A DNA stretch of 57,617 nucleotides from Mesorhizobium sp. (GCA_004020875.1 SAPZ01000033.1:1-57617); one strand, 5' to 3'; counted from the stretch's first letter, positions 39,959 through 49,538 are shown. The notes: a model not told the origin generated them from the sequence alone. A program made the numbers and translations.

Positions 39959-41704
39959 ATGTCGCAAAAGCGCGCTCCGTCCAGTTCACGGCCCGGTTCC
40001 CCGCGCGCGCTGTTCGCGCGGGCGATCTTCGACGTCGGCCTTTTCTCGCTGCTCATCAACCTGTTGCTGCTGGTGATTCCTCTCTACCTGCTCCAGGTTT
40101 ATGACCGGGTGCTGCCGTCCTCCAGCGTCGAGACGCTGGTCTATCTGTCCGTCATCTCGGTCGCGGCGCTTGGCTTCCTCGGCGTGCTCGACGCCATCCG
40201 CGCCGTCTACACGCAGCGCATCGCGGCTACCGTCAACGACAGGCTGGGCCCGACGGTCTTCGCGGCGTCGCTCGGCGCCAGCACCGCGCTGTCGCCGCTC
40301 GCCGACCTCGCCTCGGTCTGCGCCTTCATCCGCTCGCGCGGCGTCGCGGTGCTGTTCGACCTGCCCTTCGCGCCGGTGTTCCTAGGTCTGCTCTACCTGA
40401 TCCATCCGGTGCTGTTCTGGGTGACGCTCGGCGGCGCGGCGCTGCTGGTCTTGCTGGTCGTGGCCAACCAGCTCGCCATCGGCAGGAACGACGCGCTTTC
40501 GGCGGAGCGTTCGGCTTCGGCCAGCCGGGCCGAGCAGGCCTTCGCCCGCAATGCCGAGACGCTGCGTGCCATGGGGATGGTTGAGAACGCGGCGCGCGCA
40601 TGGGGACGGCTCGTGGCGGAGGCGCTCGTGTTGCATGACCGTTCGGCCAGCGCCAACGCCGTCTTCAGCGGCATTTCCAGGGCGATGCGCATGATGCTGC
40701 AGCTGGCGATCCTCGGGGCCGGCGCCTGGCTGGTGCTCAAGGGCGAGATGACGGCCGGCATGATCTTCGCCTCCTCGCTGGTGTCGTCGCGCGCGCTGCA
40801 GCCGCTGGACCAGCTGATCGGTTCTTGGCGGCAGATCGGCGATGCCAGGCGCGCATGGACGCGGCTGCAAGGAGCGCTCGCGACGCAGCCGGCAGAGGCG
40901 CGCAAGCTCGCCCTGCCCGCCCCGACCGGCGCGATTTCCGCGCAGGATCTTTTCTTCATCGCGCCCAACGCCACGTTCGGCGCCGAACCCATCCTCAAGC
41001 GGCTGAGCTTTGGCATCGAGGCCGGCGAAGCTGTCGCGATCGTCGGCCCAAGCGGCGCCGGCAAATCGACGCTGGCACGGCTGCTGGTCGGGGCAGCGCG
41101 GCCGAGCGGCGGTTCGATCAGGATCGACGGCGCCGAACTCGGCACCTGGGACGAGAACCAGCTTGGCCGGCATATCGGCTATCTGGCGCAGGAGACAGAG
41201 CTTTTTCCCGGCTCGATCGCCGAAAACATCGCCCGCTTCGATGCCGACGCGGACGACGCCGCAATCGTGGAGGCGGCAAAACGCGCCGAGGCGCACGGGC
41301 TGGTCCTTTCGCTTCGCGACGGTTACCAGACCAGGATCTCCGGCACCCTGTCGGGCGGCGAGCGGCAGCGCATCGGGCTGGCGCGCGCCTTCTACGGCAA
41401 TCCGCGCATCCTGGTCCTCGACGAGCCGAGCACCCATCTCGACGGCGCCGGCGAGGCGGCGCTCGAAGCGGTGCTTGCCGCCACCCGCGCCGCCGGCGTC
41501 ACCACGATCGTCATCACGCATCGCCCTTCGATCGCCGCGTCCTGCGACCGCGTGATGGTCCTGCGCGGCGGCGTGATCGAGGCGTTCGGGCCGAGCGCCG
41601 AGATCTTGCGGCAACCGGGGAAAGGCGCGCAGCGAAGCACTGTGGTGACCGGCTCGTTCGCACCGGTCATCCGGGCCTCGCAAACCATCCGCTACGGGTC
41701 ATAG
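39959..41704 (+). CDS. prsD: Type I secretion ABC transporter (PrsD-like)
   Basis: A 581-residue half-transporter. About six membrane helices (SLLINLLLLVIPLYLLQVYD and following) precede an ATPase domain with Walker A GPSGAGKST (about 362-370), signature LSGGERQR (about 463) and Walker B ILVLDEPSTHLD. The YDRVLPS motif is typical of type I exporters. It is 12 bases downstream of the glycanase gene and should export it through PrsE and a TolC-type outer channel encoded elsewhere. Confidence 0.9.
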   Translation: MSQKRAPSSSRPGSPRALFARAIFDVGLFSLLINLLLLVIPLYLLQVYDRVLPSSSVETLVYLSVISVAALGFLGVLDAIRAVYTQRIAATVNDRLGPTVFAASLGASTALSPLADLASVCAFIRSRGVAVLFDLPFAPVFLGLLYLIHPVLFWVTLGGAALLVLLVVANQLAIGRNDALSAERSASASRAEQAFARNAETLRAMGMVENAARAWGRLVAEALVLHDRSASANAVFSGISRAMRMMLQLAILGAGAWLVLKGEMTAGMIFASSLVSSRALQPLDQLIGSWRQIGDARRAWTRLQGALATQPAEARKLALPAPTGAISAQDLFFIAPNATFGAEPILKRLSFGIEAGEAVAIVGPSGAGKSTLARLLVGAARPSGGSIRIDGAELGTWDENQLGRHIGYLAQETELFPGSIAENIARFDADADDAAIVEAAKRAEAHGLVLSLRDGYQTRISGTLSGGERQRIGLARAFYGNPRILVLDEPSTHLDGAGEAALEAVLAATRAAGVTTIVITHRPSIAASCDRVMVLRGGVIEAFGPSAEILRQPGKGAQRSTVVTGSFAPVIRASQTIRYGS

Positions 41705-41707
41705 ACG

Positions 41708-43027
41708 ATGTCCGCGCAGAGCCTCACCTTCGACGCCCGTCCGCGCACCGATTTCCGGCGCGCGGCTTATGCCGGCTACGCGGCAATCGCTATTCTCGCC
41801 GGCGGCCTCGGCACTTGGGCGGCGAGCGCGCCGCTGGCCGGCGCGGTGATCACGCAGGGCACGATTGCGGCGACCGGCGGCAACATACTGGTCCAGCATC
41901 GCGAGGGCGGCATCATCAGGCAATTGCTGGTGCATGAAGGCGACCGCGTGCGCCAGGGCCAGGAACTGATCCTGCTCGACCGGACCGCCGCGGAGGCCGA
42001 CCTCAACCGGCTGACGAGGCAATGGATCGCGCTCAAGGCGAGTGCCGCGCGGCTGGAGGCCGAGCGCGACGGGCTGGACCGGCTGGCGCCGATCAGAGAG
42101 CCCGCCCCGGCGCCGTTCCAGCCGGAGTTCCAGAACCTCATCCGCGAACAGCAGAAGGAGTTCGACGCAAGGCTCGCGCGCTTCCGCTCCGAGCAGTCGA
42201 TCCTGGCGCAGCGCGTCGCCATGCATCGCGAGTCGGTCAAAGGACTGAACGCGCAGAAGGCGGCAATCGAGCAGCAGGCCGAGGTGGTCAAGAAGGAGCT
42301 CGGCATCAAGAGCGACCTCCTGGGGAAGGGCCTCACCAACCGTACCGAATATTCGCAGCTCCTGCGCTCGGAAGCCGATCTCGTCGGCCAGGCCGGCGCG
42401 ATCGAGGCGGACCTCGCCTCGGCCAACACGCAAATCGTGGAGGCCGAGGCGCAGACCGAGCGCGCGACGACCCAGCGCGTCGAGGAAGCGCTGACCAAGC
42501 TCGACGACGTGCGCACCAACCTCGCCGACACCGAGGAGCGGATGCGCGCGGCGCAAGACGTGCTGCAGCGCACGACAATCACCGCGCCGGCGGCGGGCAT
42601 CGTGGTGTCCTCGACCTATAATTCGCGAGGCAGCGTGGTGGCGCCCGGCGAGAAGATCATGGAAATCCTGCCCACGTCATCGGGCCTCGTTGTGGACGCC
42701 AGGTTGCGGCCGAGGGACATCGACCAGGTGCATGTCGGCCAGCCGGCAAAGCTCAGGCTGTCGGCGCTCAACGCGCGCCTGACGCCGGAAGTCCCGGCTA
42801 CGGTGAGCGATATCTCCGCCGACCGGCTGGTCGACGAAGCCACACACGAACCCTATTTCCGCGCCAAGCTGAAGATAGCCGACGCCCTGCCCCCCGGCGT
42901 GAAAAGCGAGCAGCTTTATCCAGGTGCCCCGGTCGACGCCTTCATCGGCACCGGCAACCGGACTTTCTTCGAATATCTGGCAAGGCCGATGATGGATTCC
43001 TTCGCGCGGGCCTTTGCGGAAAGATAG
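41708..43027 (+). CDS. prsE: Type I secretion membrane fusion protein (PrsE-like, HlyD family)
   Basis: A 439-residue protein. It has one N-terminal membrane helix (AGYAAIAILAGGLGTWAASA), then lipoyl-type half domains (QHREGGIIRQLLVHEGDRVR and TITAPAAGIVVSS) around a long coiled coil (about 90-280). The C-terminal beta domain ends with VDAFIGTGNRTFFEYLARPM. It starts 3 bases after the ATPase stop and bridges it to the outer membrane. Confidence 0.9.
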   Translation: MSAQSLTFDARPRTDFRRAAYAGYAAIAILAGGLGTWAASAPLAGAVITQGTIAATGGNILVQHREGGIIRQLLVHEGDRVRQGQELILLDRTAAEADLNRLTRQWIALKASAARLEAERDGLDRLAPIREPAPAPFQPEFQNLIREQQKEFDARLARFRSEQSILAQRVAMHRESVKGLNAQKAAIEQQAEVVKKELGIKSDLLGKGLTNRTEYSQLLRSEADLVGQAGAIEADLASANTQIVEAEAQTERATTQRVEEALTKLDDVRTNLADTEERMRAAQDVLQRTTITAPAAGIVVSSTYNSRGSVVAPGEKIMEILPTSSGLVVDARLRPRDIDQVHVGQPAKLRLSALNARLTPEVPATVSDISADRLVDEATHEPYFRAKLKIADALPPGVKSEQLYPGAPVDAFIGTGNRTFFEYLARPMMDSFARAFAER

Positions 43028-43124
43028 GGCGGAGAGCGGGTTACCGGCGGGTCGTTCGCGTGAGCGGCAGGCTCATGGCCGGGCGCCCGATAACAGCTGC
43101 GTCTTTGGTATGGGGACAGACGGC

Positions 43125-43337
43125 TTATTCCAGAAACATCAGGGCCGTGGCCAGAAATCCCATTCCGAAGCTGGACGCCATCGAATAGGCGAGCATGCCG
43201 ACAGCCACATAGCCGCCGCTGCCCGTCAATATGTGGCTGCCGACCGTGCCGAAGGCGACCAGCCAGCACGCAACGGCCAACCCGATGGCCGCGCCGATGG
43301 CAACGTTCCTGATTACGAAAATCACCAGTAAAGGCAT
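43125..43337 (-). CDS. Small membrane protein
   Basis: A 70-residue protein from ATG 43337 with GGGAG upstream. Two to three hydrophobic helices (LLVIFVIRNVAIGAAIGLAV and the following Gly-rich stretch). Convergent with the secretion genes. No family recognised. Confidence 0.5.
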   Translation of the reverse strand: MPLLVIFVIRNVAIGAAIGLAVACWLVAFGTVGSHILTGSGGYVAVGMLAYSMASSFGMGFLATALMFLE

Positions 43338-43702
43338 GAGCGCTGCTCCCAAAGAGCAATTCGCGGCGGCCCACGACCTGCGAACTCGCGAGCGGCAGCT
43401 GTCACTCAACGCCGGGACAGGCGTCTGGTTGCCGCGGCCGGCTGTTTTCGCTTCCTCAGGCGGTTCGAGCGCTGTCTGCCTGCCGACGCGCGGCCGACTG
43501 ATGCGCGAGAGTGGAAGCCGCCGGCCTCATCTGATCCCATCTCCGTGCTGGCGTGACGGCGACGAGGTCGACTTCATTGCTGGCTATCGGATTGGCGGCA
43601 TTTTTGCTGGCCGGCCGCATCGACGTGGCGCCGGCCACCCAGGCCGGCGACCAGAACCTGCGAAGTCGGCGCGGCGGCCGACGCCACGCCAACGCAGGCG
43701 GC
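43338..43702. other. Gap without a convincing gene
   Basis: A plus-strand reading from GTG 43553 opens with a signal-like helix (LLAIGLAAFLLAGRI) but continues through the antisense strand of the OsmC-like gene. No repeat or terminator stood out. Confidence 0.35.
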
Positions 43703-44107
43703 TCACGCCTTTCGCCTGATCTTGCCTTCGAGTTTGGTCGCGGCGGCGACGGTGTTGGAAATCGTACCGTATTTGCGGACGTTCTTATGCAGCAGTTCCA
43801 GCCGCTGATCGGTCTCATCGGTATCGACGACGAGCTCATAGTCGATGGAGGCGATCCCCGGAGGGCTGTCGCGCCGGACCGCGTGCAACGCGACCTCGAC
43901 GCCCCGCAGCTTGAAACCGAGCATCGGGGTGACGCGCTCGATGCCCTTGATCATGCAGGCGGCGACGGCCGCGAGAAGCAGCTCGGCCGGATTGAAGGCA
44001 TCGGCCCGGCCTTCGAGACAGGTGTCGAGCACAAGCACGGCGTTCTTGGTGGTGGCCACGCTGCCGTGCGCATCGGTCCGTCTGGCTTCAACGCGGTATT
44101 CGAACAT
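43703..44107 (-). CDS. OsmC-family protein, first copy
   Basis: A 134-residue OsmC-fold protein. ATG 44107 follows CAGGTGG. The central helix (NPAELLLAAVAACMIKGIER) has the first, peroxidatic Cys of the family. Where the second Cys normally sits, the sequence is VRKYGTISNTV with no Cys. Peroxiredoxin activity of the classical two-Cys type is therefore unlikely. Related rhizobial proteins share this form. Monocistronic. Confidence 0.82.
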   Translation of the reverse strand: MFEYRVEARRTDAHGSVATTKNAVLVLDTCLEGRADAFNPAELLLAAVAACMIKGIERVTPMLGFKLRGVEVALHAVRRDSPPGIASIDYELVVDTDETDQRLELLHKNVRKYGTISNTVAAATKLEGKIRRKA

Positions 44108-44190
44108 GATGCCACCTGTTTCGCCGCTCTTTTCCGGGTTTCCGGGGGCTCTCTTCCTGACCTCGTGAAATGACGCACGCGGGCGCCACA

Positions 44191-44213
44191 TAAAACCCCG
44201 CCGAGGCGGGGTT
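44191..44213 (-). terminator. Rho-independent terminator of the BA14K gene
   Basis: AACCCCGCC and GGCGGGGTT pair perfectly around a 2-base loop. On the minus strand the stem runs into TTTTA, 20 bases past the gene at 44234. Confidence 0.8.
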
Positions 44214-44233
44214 CCGAATAGCGCGGTCAACCA

Positions 44234-44701
44234 TCAGTAGGGCGAACGGCACTGACGGCGCGGGCCGTGGTAAGGTTGGAAGGTATTGTCGGACGCGCGA
44301 TACGATCTGTAGTGATCATAGCACCACTGTATGTGGGCATTGCCTGCGTAGACTCGATTCTGATCGTTGGCGATCGCGCTGCCGATCACCGCGCCAACCG
44401 CGAAGGCGGCAAGCGGGAACCATAAGTCGCCGTGCCGGCGATAGCCTGGACGGTACTCGCGATAGCCGCGGTGACCGTTCCAGTACACGCCGTCGTTGCG
44501 CACAATGCGGCGATGGAAATGGTGGTTGCCGGGGCGACGTATCCATCGTGGACCGTTGCGGGCTTCCACGGTCTGGACGTTGTCTGTCGCTGCCGGAGCC
44601 AGCGGCACGAACATCGGCATGGCATTGGCCGGAAACGCCGCGGAAGCCGCAATCGAAGCCGACAAAGTGCACGCCACTATGCCCGACATGATCTTGTTCA
44701 T
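44234..44701 (-). CDS. BA14K-family exported protein
   Basis: A 155-residue protein from ATG 44701 (GGGAGAAAG upstream). A signal peptide (MSGIVACTLSASIAASAAF) is followed by an Arg/Tyr/His-rich middle. One membrane helix (FPLAAFAVGAVIGSAIA) comes next, then the BA14K C-terminal motif (HIQWCYDHYRSYRASDNTFQ, ending RRQCRSPY). BA14K proteins are known from Brucella as immunoreactive, lectin-like surface proteins. It is one of the most diagnostic Rhizobiales features in the window. Two Cys in the motif probably pair. Confidence 0.9.
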   Translation of the reverse strand: MNKIMSGIVACTLSASIAASAAFPANAMPMFVPLAPAATDNVQTVEARNGPRWIRRPGNHHFHRRIVRNDGVYWNGHRGYREYRPGYRRHGDLWFPLAAFAVGAVIGSAIANDQNRVYAGNAHIQWCYDHYRSYRASDNTFQPYHGPRRQCRSPY

Positions 44702-45050
44702 GACTTTCTCCCAGAGGCGCAACTGCCCCGTATGCGTTCGAACGATCCTCAACTGATACCTGCGCCCGCATTTGCTTCTGCGAGAGGCGCCCTGGCTCGT
44801 CCCATAAGATTCCGACCGCGCCAGTTTTCCTTGATTTCGATCAACCGAACCGGGTTGCCTGGGCGCAGCCATGCGATGGGAGATAATCAGCGGCTCATCG
44901 CGGGAGGGAATCTCGGTGATGTCGAGGCGCAGGCCGACGGCACAAAATTGTTCTCGCGAGGGTTCTGCCCAACCATTTCCTTTGGCGCAATCGCGAACGG
45001 CCTCTGGCTGAATCGAATTACGGCCGCCGCCAGTGGACATCGCGGCGGCA
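44702..45050. other. Gap between the BA14K gene and the transporter operon
   Basis: Divergent promoter region of about 350 bases. A long minus-strand extension of the BA14K frame is open but has no coding character. No repeat or riboswitch recognised. Confidence 0.4.
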
Positions 45051-45992
45051 ATGAAACAATCTTTACTGCGGGAACATAAGCGCCTCGAAGAAGGCGCCTA
45101 CCTTCGAGTGCGTATGAACAATCGCTGGACCTTGTACGATCCACGCCTGGCCTGGATGCTGGTTGCACCGGTGCTTCTGCTGCTGATCTTCTTCCTGGTG
45201 CTGCCGATCGCGGTGATGGCGGCCTATACGTTCTTCACGTTCGTCACCGCCGGCGTCGAAACCAGCGCGCTGACCACAGCCAACTGGCAGGAATTCTTCA
45301 CCGACAGCTACTATTCCGGTTTCCTTCTGAAGACGCTGAGGGTCGGCGCGATCACCGCGCTGCTGTGCGGGGTGCTGGGCTATTTCCCGGCCTATTTCAT
45401 CTGGGCGACGAGCTTCAGGCACAAATGGCTGCTGCTTTTGCTGCTCATCGTGCCGTTCTGGATCAGCTTCACCATCCGCACCTTTTCCTGGATAAACATC
45501 CTGGGCGAACAGGGCGTCATCAATGTCGCGCTGCTGAAGATGGGCATCATCAGCGAGCCGCTGCCGATGCTCTACAATGAGGGCGCGGTGATCCTGGGGC
45601 TGCTGCACTTCCTGCTGCCCTACATGATCCTCAACGTCTATGTCAGCCTCGAGGGCATCGACCGCACGCTGATCGCGGCGGCGCGCTCGATGGGCTGCAC
45701 CAGCGCGCAGGCGTTCCGCGAGGTGACATTGCCGCTGTCCCTGCCCGGCCTGGCCGCCGGGCTGCTGCTCTGCTTCGTGCTGGCGGCCGGCAGCTATGTG
45801 ACGCCGCAGCTGCTTGGCTCTGGCCGCGACGCGCTGTTCGGCAATCTGATCTACGACACCATCATGAGCGAATTGAACTGGCCGATGGGCGCCACTTTGT
45901 CGATCGTGCTGTTCCTCGTGCTCGGCTTCTTCGCCGCCATCTACACCCGCTACATGGGCATGTCGCAGATCGTCAAAGGGCTTGGAGGATGA
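45051..45992 (+). CDS. Polyamine-type ABC transporter permease (PotB-like)
   Basis: A 313-residue permease from ATG 45051 (ATG 45114 possible, losing a polar N-terminus). Six membrane helices are visible. The EAA loop reads AARSMGCTSAQAFREVTLPL. FRHKWLLLLLLIVPFWISFT with TFSWINILG is characteristic of spermidine/putrescine permeases. First gene of a four-gene operon with PotC-, PotD- and PotA-like genes. Confidence 0.88.
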   Translation: MKQSLLREHKRLEEGAYLRVRMNNRWTLYDPRLAWMLVAPVLLLLIFFLVLPIAVMAAYTFFTFVTAGVETSALTTANWQEFFTDSYYSGFLLKTLRVGAITALLCGVLGYFPAYFIWATSFRHKWLLLLLLIVPFWISFTIRTFSWINILGEQGVINVALLKMGIISEPLPMLYNEGAVILGLLHFLLPYMILNVYVSLEGIDRTLIAAARSMGCTSAQAFREVTLPLSLPGLAAGLLLCFVLAAGSYVTPQLLGSGRDALFGNLIYDTIMSELNWPMGATLSIVLFLVLGFFAAIYTRYMGMSQIVKGLGG

Positions 45993-46831
45993 GCGTGACG
46001 CGGCGCAAGGAGGAAGGCAGATGGGCCTGGCGGCTGACCGGCTTCGTCACGCTCTGCGTCTACATCTTCATGTTCGCGCCGATCGTGGCGACCGTCATCC
46101 TGTCGTTCAACGCCTCGATGTTCGGCGGCTTCCCGATGACCGGCTTCTCGCTGCAGTGGTATGTCAAGCTGATGAACAATGACGCGGTGCTGACGGCCTT
46201 CCGCACCTCGCTGTGGATAGCTCTGGTCACCGCCGCCGCCACCACGGCAATCGGCGTCGTCACGGCCTTCGCGCTGGTGCGCTTCGAATTTCCCGGCAAG
46301 GAGGCGCTGAGCACGCTGGTGATCCTGCCGGCGCTGGTGCCGGAGACCATTCTCGGCGTCGGCCTGCTGGTGCTGATCAAGGCGATCGACCAGCCGCGCA
46401 CAATGCTGCTCCTGGTGCTCGGCCACATCCTTCTGGCCGTCCCCTATGTGGTGCTGATCGCGCAGGCGCGCATGGTGGGGATCCGGCGCGTCTACGAGGA
46501 AGCGGCGCTCTCGCTCGGCGCATCGCGCTTCTCCTCTTTTCGCGAGATCACGCTGCCGCTGCTCATTCCCGCGGTCGTCGGCGGAGCGCTGCTCGCCTTC
46601 ACCATTTCGTTCGACAACACCTCGGCCAGCCTGTTCTGGCGGCCGGCGGGCGTCGAGACCATGCCCACGCAGATCCTTTCGATGCTGAAAATATCGATCA
46701 GCCCGGAGATCAACGCGCTCGGCACCGTGATGATCCTCGTGACCGTCGGCATCCCGTTGCTCGGCGGCTTGATCCTGCAGAGCCTGACCAAGTTGAAAAG
46801 ACGCGGCGAACCAAAGGAGGAAGTACGATGA
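45989..46831 (+). CDS. Polyamine-type ABC transporter permease (PotC-like)
   Basis: A 280-residue permease with six helices. It has SFNASMFGGFPMTGFSLQWY after helix 1 and the EAA loop EEAALSLGASRFSSFREITL, both typical of PotC/PotI. The ATG overlaps the previous stop (ATGA) and GGAGG-like sequence precedes it, so translation is coupled. Confidence 0.9.
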   Translation: MSVTRRKEEGRWAWRLTGFVTLCVYIFMFAPIVATVILSFNASMFGGFPMTGFSLQWYVKLMNNDAVLTAFRTSLWIALVTAAATTAIGVVTAFALVRFEFPGKEALSTLVILPALVPETILGVGLLVLIKAIDQPRTMLLLVLGHILLAVPYVVLIAQARMVGIRRVYEEAALSLGASRFSSFREITLPLLIPAVVGGALLAFTISFDNTSASLFWRPAGVETMPTQILSMLKISISPEINALGTVMILVTVGIPLLGGLILQSLTKLKRRGEPKEEVR

Positions 46832-47970
46832 AACTGACGACGACCAAGCGGCTGGAAAGGCTGCAAGACAGGTATCTCAACGGCGATCTGAGCCGCCGCA
46901 GCTTCCTGACGCTGACCGCGGCGGCCGCGGCCTCGGCCGGCCTGTCCATGCCATGGATGGGACGCGCGCTCGCGGCCGTGCAGGAGGTCCGCTTCGACGG
47001 CTGGGGCGGCACGGTGCAGGACGCGATCGACAAATACGCTTTCCAGCCCTACACGGCCAAGACCAAGATCAAGGTGGTGCAGGGCACGTTCGGCGACGAG
47101 GACGAGATCATCACCAAGATCAAGACCGCGAAGCCGGGCGACTATCAGGTCATCCATTCCTCGGGCGTCAACTACTACATCAAATACGTCAATGGCGGCC
47201 TGACCTCGGAGATCAACGAAGCCAACATTCCCAACATGGTGAATGTGCTGCAGCCGATGATCGAGCCGTTCCGCAAACTGACGCCGAAGCTGTCGGCTGT
47301 GCCTTACGACTACGGCACCACCGGCATCGCCTACAACACCAAGGTGATCTCCCCGGAAGAGGCCAAGGAAAAGGGAGCCGCACTGCTGCTCGACAAGAAA
47401 TATGCCGGCAAGGTGGGCGGCTATTCCGATATGACGACGCGCGTCTGGTACGCGGCGCTGGCCACCGGACAGGACCCCAACAACCTCAAGGACATGGACA
47501 CGATCTGGGCCAAGGTGCGCGAGACGCGCGATCTGGCCAAGAAGTTCTGGAGCTCGGGCGCAGAGCTTATGGACCTGCTTTCCAAGGGCGAGATCGTGGT
47601 GACCGACGCCTGGTCGGGGCGTGTCGCGGCGTTGCAGGATCAGGGCCATCCGATCGGCTATCTCGATCCGGCCGGCTCCTATGCCTGGATGGAGGACATG
47701 CTGATCCTGAAGGGCTCGCCAATGACCGAATGCGAGGAGCTGATCAACTTCATGCTCGACCCGGCGACCTCGATCGCGGTAGCCGAGGGCCAGAGCTACC
47801 CGCCATCGCTCGACCCGACCAAGGTCAAGCTGACCGAGAAGATCGAGAAGCTGCCGGCCTTCGACAAGACCGGCACGATGAAGTCGCTGACCTTCGCCGA
47901 TCCGGTCTACTGGGCGACCAATGAGGACGCCTGGACCAAGCAGTGGAACAGGATTTCCAAAGGTGCCTGA
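46828..47970 (+). CDS. Polyamine-type ABC transporter substrate-binding protein
   Basis: A 380-residue protein from ATG 46828, with AGGAGG eight bases upstream, overlapping the permease stop. A twin-arginine signal (LSRRSFLTLTAAAAASAG) precedes a type II binding fold (FDGWGGTVQDAIDKYAFQPY, VPYDYGTTGIAYNT, VVTDAWSGRVA). The class is PotD/PotF-like, but the ligand-binding Asp/Glu positions were not checked against a structure. Polyamine or a related cation is the default inference. Confidence 0.88.
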   Translation: MKLTTTKRLERLQDRYLNGDLSRRSFLTLTAAAAASAGLSMPWMGRALAAVQEVRFDGWGGTVQDAIDKYAFQPYTAKTKIKVVQGTFGDEDEIITKIKTAKPGDYQVIHSSGVNYYIKYVNGGLTSEINEANIPNMVNVLQPMIEPFRKLTPKLSAVPYDYGTTGIAYNTKVISPEEAKEKGAALLLDKKYAGKVGGYSDMTTRVWYAALATGQDPNNLKDMDTIWAKVRETRDLAKKFWSSGAELMDLLSKGEIVVTDAWSGRVAALQDQGHPIGYLDPAGSYAWMEDMLILKGSPMTECEELINFMLDPATSIAVAEGQSYPPSLDPTKVKLTEKIEKLPAFDKTGTMKSLTFADPVYWATNEDAWTKQWNRISKGA

Positions 47971-49117
47971 CGGCCAGGACACGACACTCGCTCCCCGGCC
48001 GGCCTCGGCCGGGGAAAACATAGGCATAGCCGCCGGGGCGAGCAGCCCGGCGGTCGAGTTCCGCAACATCGACATCGCCTATGGCAAGTTCGTCGCCGTG
48101 CGCGATTTCTCGCTGTCGATCGCCAAGGGCAGCTTCGTCACGCTGCTCGGGCCTTCGGGCTGCGGCAAGACGACGATCCTGCGCTCGATCGCCGGACTGG
48201 TCGACATCTCGGCCGGCCAGATCATGATCGGCGGCCGGCGCGTCGACGACGTGCCGATCTACAAGCGCAACATCGGCCTGGTTTTCCAGAGCTACGCGCT
48301 GTTCCCGCACAAGAGCGTGTTCGACAATGTCGCCTTCGGCCTGAAATACCGCAACGTCGCCAAGCCCGAGATCAAGCGCAAGGTCGGCCAGGCGCTTGAG
48401 ATGGTGCGGCTGCCCGGCAGCGAGAAGAAACTGCCCTCGCAATTGTCGGGCGGCCAGCAGCAGCGCATCGCCCTGGCGCGCGCCATCGTGTTCGAGCCCC
48501 AGGTGCTGCTGCTCGACGAGCCGCTCTCGGCGCTCGACGCCAACATGCGCGAGGAGATGCGCGTCGAGATCAAGAAGATCCAGAAGGAGACCGGCATCAC
48601 AGCCATCTTCGTCACCCACGACCAGGAAGAAGCGCTCTCCATGTCGGACCGCATCGTGGTGATGAATGCCGGCTCGGCCGAGCAGATCGGCACACCGGAA
48701 GAGGTCTATGAGCGGCCGGCCACCGCCTTCGTCGCCGACTTCCTCGGCAAGGCGAACATGCTGACGGGCACGGTGAGCCGCTCCGACGGGCCGACGGCGG
48801 TAACGCTGGCCGGCGGGCAGACAGTCAACGTGCTGGCACCGCGGCCGCTGGCGCCCGGCAGCGCCATCACCGTCGTGGTCCGGCCGCAGAAACTGTCGGT
48901 CGGCGGAGCGAGCGCCAACCGACTGCCTGGCCGGGTCGTGTCCGCTTCCTATCTCGGCGGCAGCGCCATCTATGAGGTCGACATAGGCGGCAAGGCGAAC
49001 ATACGCGCCAACGCCCCGATCGCGGGCCGCGTTCTGCGCGAAGGCGAAGCAATCGCGCTCGGCTTCGAGCCGGACGACTGCGTTTTGCTGGACGAGGCCG
49101 GGCGGCGGATCTCCTGA
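47963..49117 (+). CDS. Polyamine-type ABC transporter ATPase (PotA-like)
   Basis: A 384-residue ATPase from GTG 47963, which overlaps the end of the binding-protein gene. Walker A is GPSGCGKTT, signature LSGGQQQR, Walker B LLLDEPLSALD, H-loop VTHDQEEA. The C-terminal TOBE/OB domain follows (residues about 270-384). The first 28 residues before VEFRNIDIAYG are low-complexity. The operon order is permease, permease, binding protein, ATPase. Confidence 0.9.
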   Translation: MPDGQDTTLAPRPASAGENIGIAAGASSPAVEFRNIDIAYGKFVAVRDFSLSIAKGSFVTLLGPSGCGKTTILRSIAGLVDISAGQIMIGGRRVDDVPIYKRNIGLVFQSYALFPHKSVFDNVAFGLKYRNVAKPEIKRKVGQALEMVRLPGSEKKLPSQLSGGQQQRIALARAIVFEPQVLLLDEPLSALDANMREEMRVEIKKIQKETGITAIFVTHDQEEALSMSDRIVVMNAGSAEQIGTPEEVYERPATAFVADFLGKANMLTGTVSRSDGPTAVTLAGGQTVNVLAPRPLAPGSAITVVVRPQKLSVGGASANRLPGRVVSASYLGGSAIYEVDIGGKANIRANAPIAGRVLREGEAIALGFEPDDCVLLDEAGRRIS

Positions 49118-49257
49118 CGGTCGCGAGCGCCCTCGGCCGAAAACTCCATTTCCACGGCAATTTCGACGTCAGTTCCAACGCTGGCTCCCCCGGTCGTAGG
49201 TCATGAGTCCTCCCATCGACGACGCGAAGGATCGCGCCGCAAAAGATGGAGACGACA

Positions 49258-49506
49258 ATGACGAATTCGGAACATACCGCGTATGAAGCCGGCCGATCGG
49301 GCTTCGGCCCGATCGATCTTGCCGGCCGCGCGCTCGGGCTCTGCTACAGGGCGATGAGGATGCGCAGCGACCGCGCCGCGATGCAGGCCATGCCCGACCA
49401 TCTGCTCAAGGACATGGGCATCGCCCGTTCGGAAATCGACTATTACACCTCGATGCGCTACGCCGCGTCCGGCGCCGAAGGGATGGACATCGGCAACGTC
49501 AGATGA
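49258..49506 (+). CDS. DUF1127 small protein
   Basis: An 82-residue protein from ATG 49258 (GGAG six bases upstream). The C-terminal half has the DUF1127 pattern: Arg/Met-rich helix, then LLKDMGIARSEIDYY. DUF1127 proteins in alphaproteobacteria are small, positively charged, and in some species affect phosphate and carbon metabolism or RNA turnover. A terminator follows. Confidence 0.85.
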   Translation: MTNSEHTAYEAGRSGFGPIDLAGRALGLCYRAMRMRSDRAAMQAMPDHLLKDMGIARSEIDYYTSMRYAASGAEGMDIGNVR

Positions 49507-49538
49507 TCGTCCATGTCTGTCATGGCCGAGCCGTCGAC

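Noticed and set aside
38621..39967. Long minus-strand frame opposite the glycanase
   Set aside because: Antisense shadow without domain or ribosome site; the plus strand has RTX and GH16 motifs.
43553..44173. Plus-strand reading with a signal-peptide-like start
   Set aside because: Most of it is antisense to the OsmC-like gene; only the first 20 residues look meaningful.
46492..48075. Minus-strand frame of 527 codons across the binding-protein gene
   Set aside because: Antisense of a clear Tat-signal binding protein and PotA-like gene.
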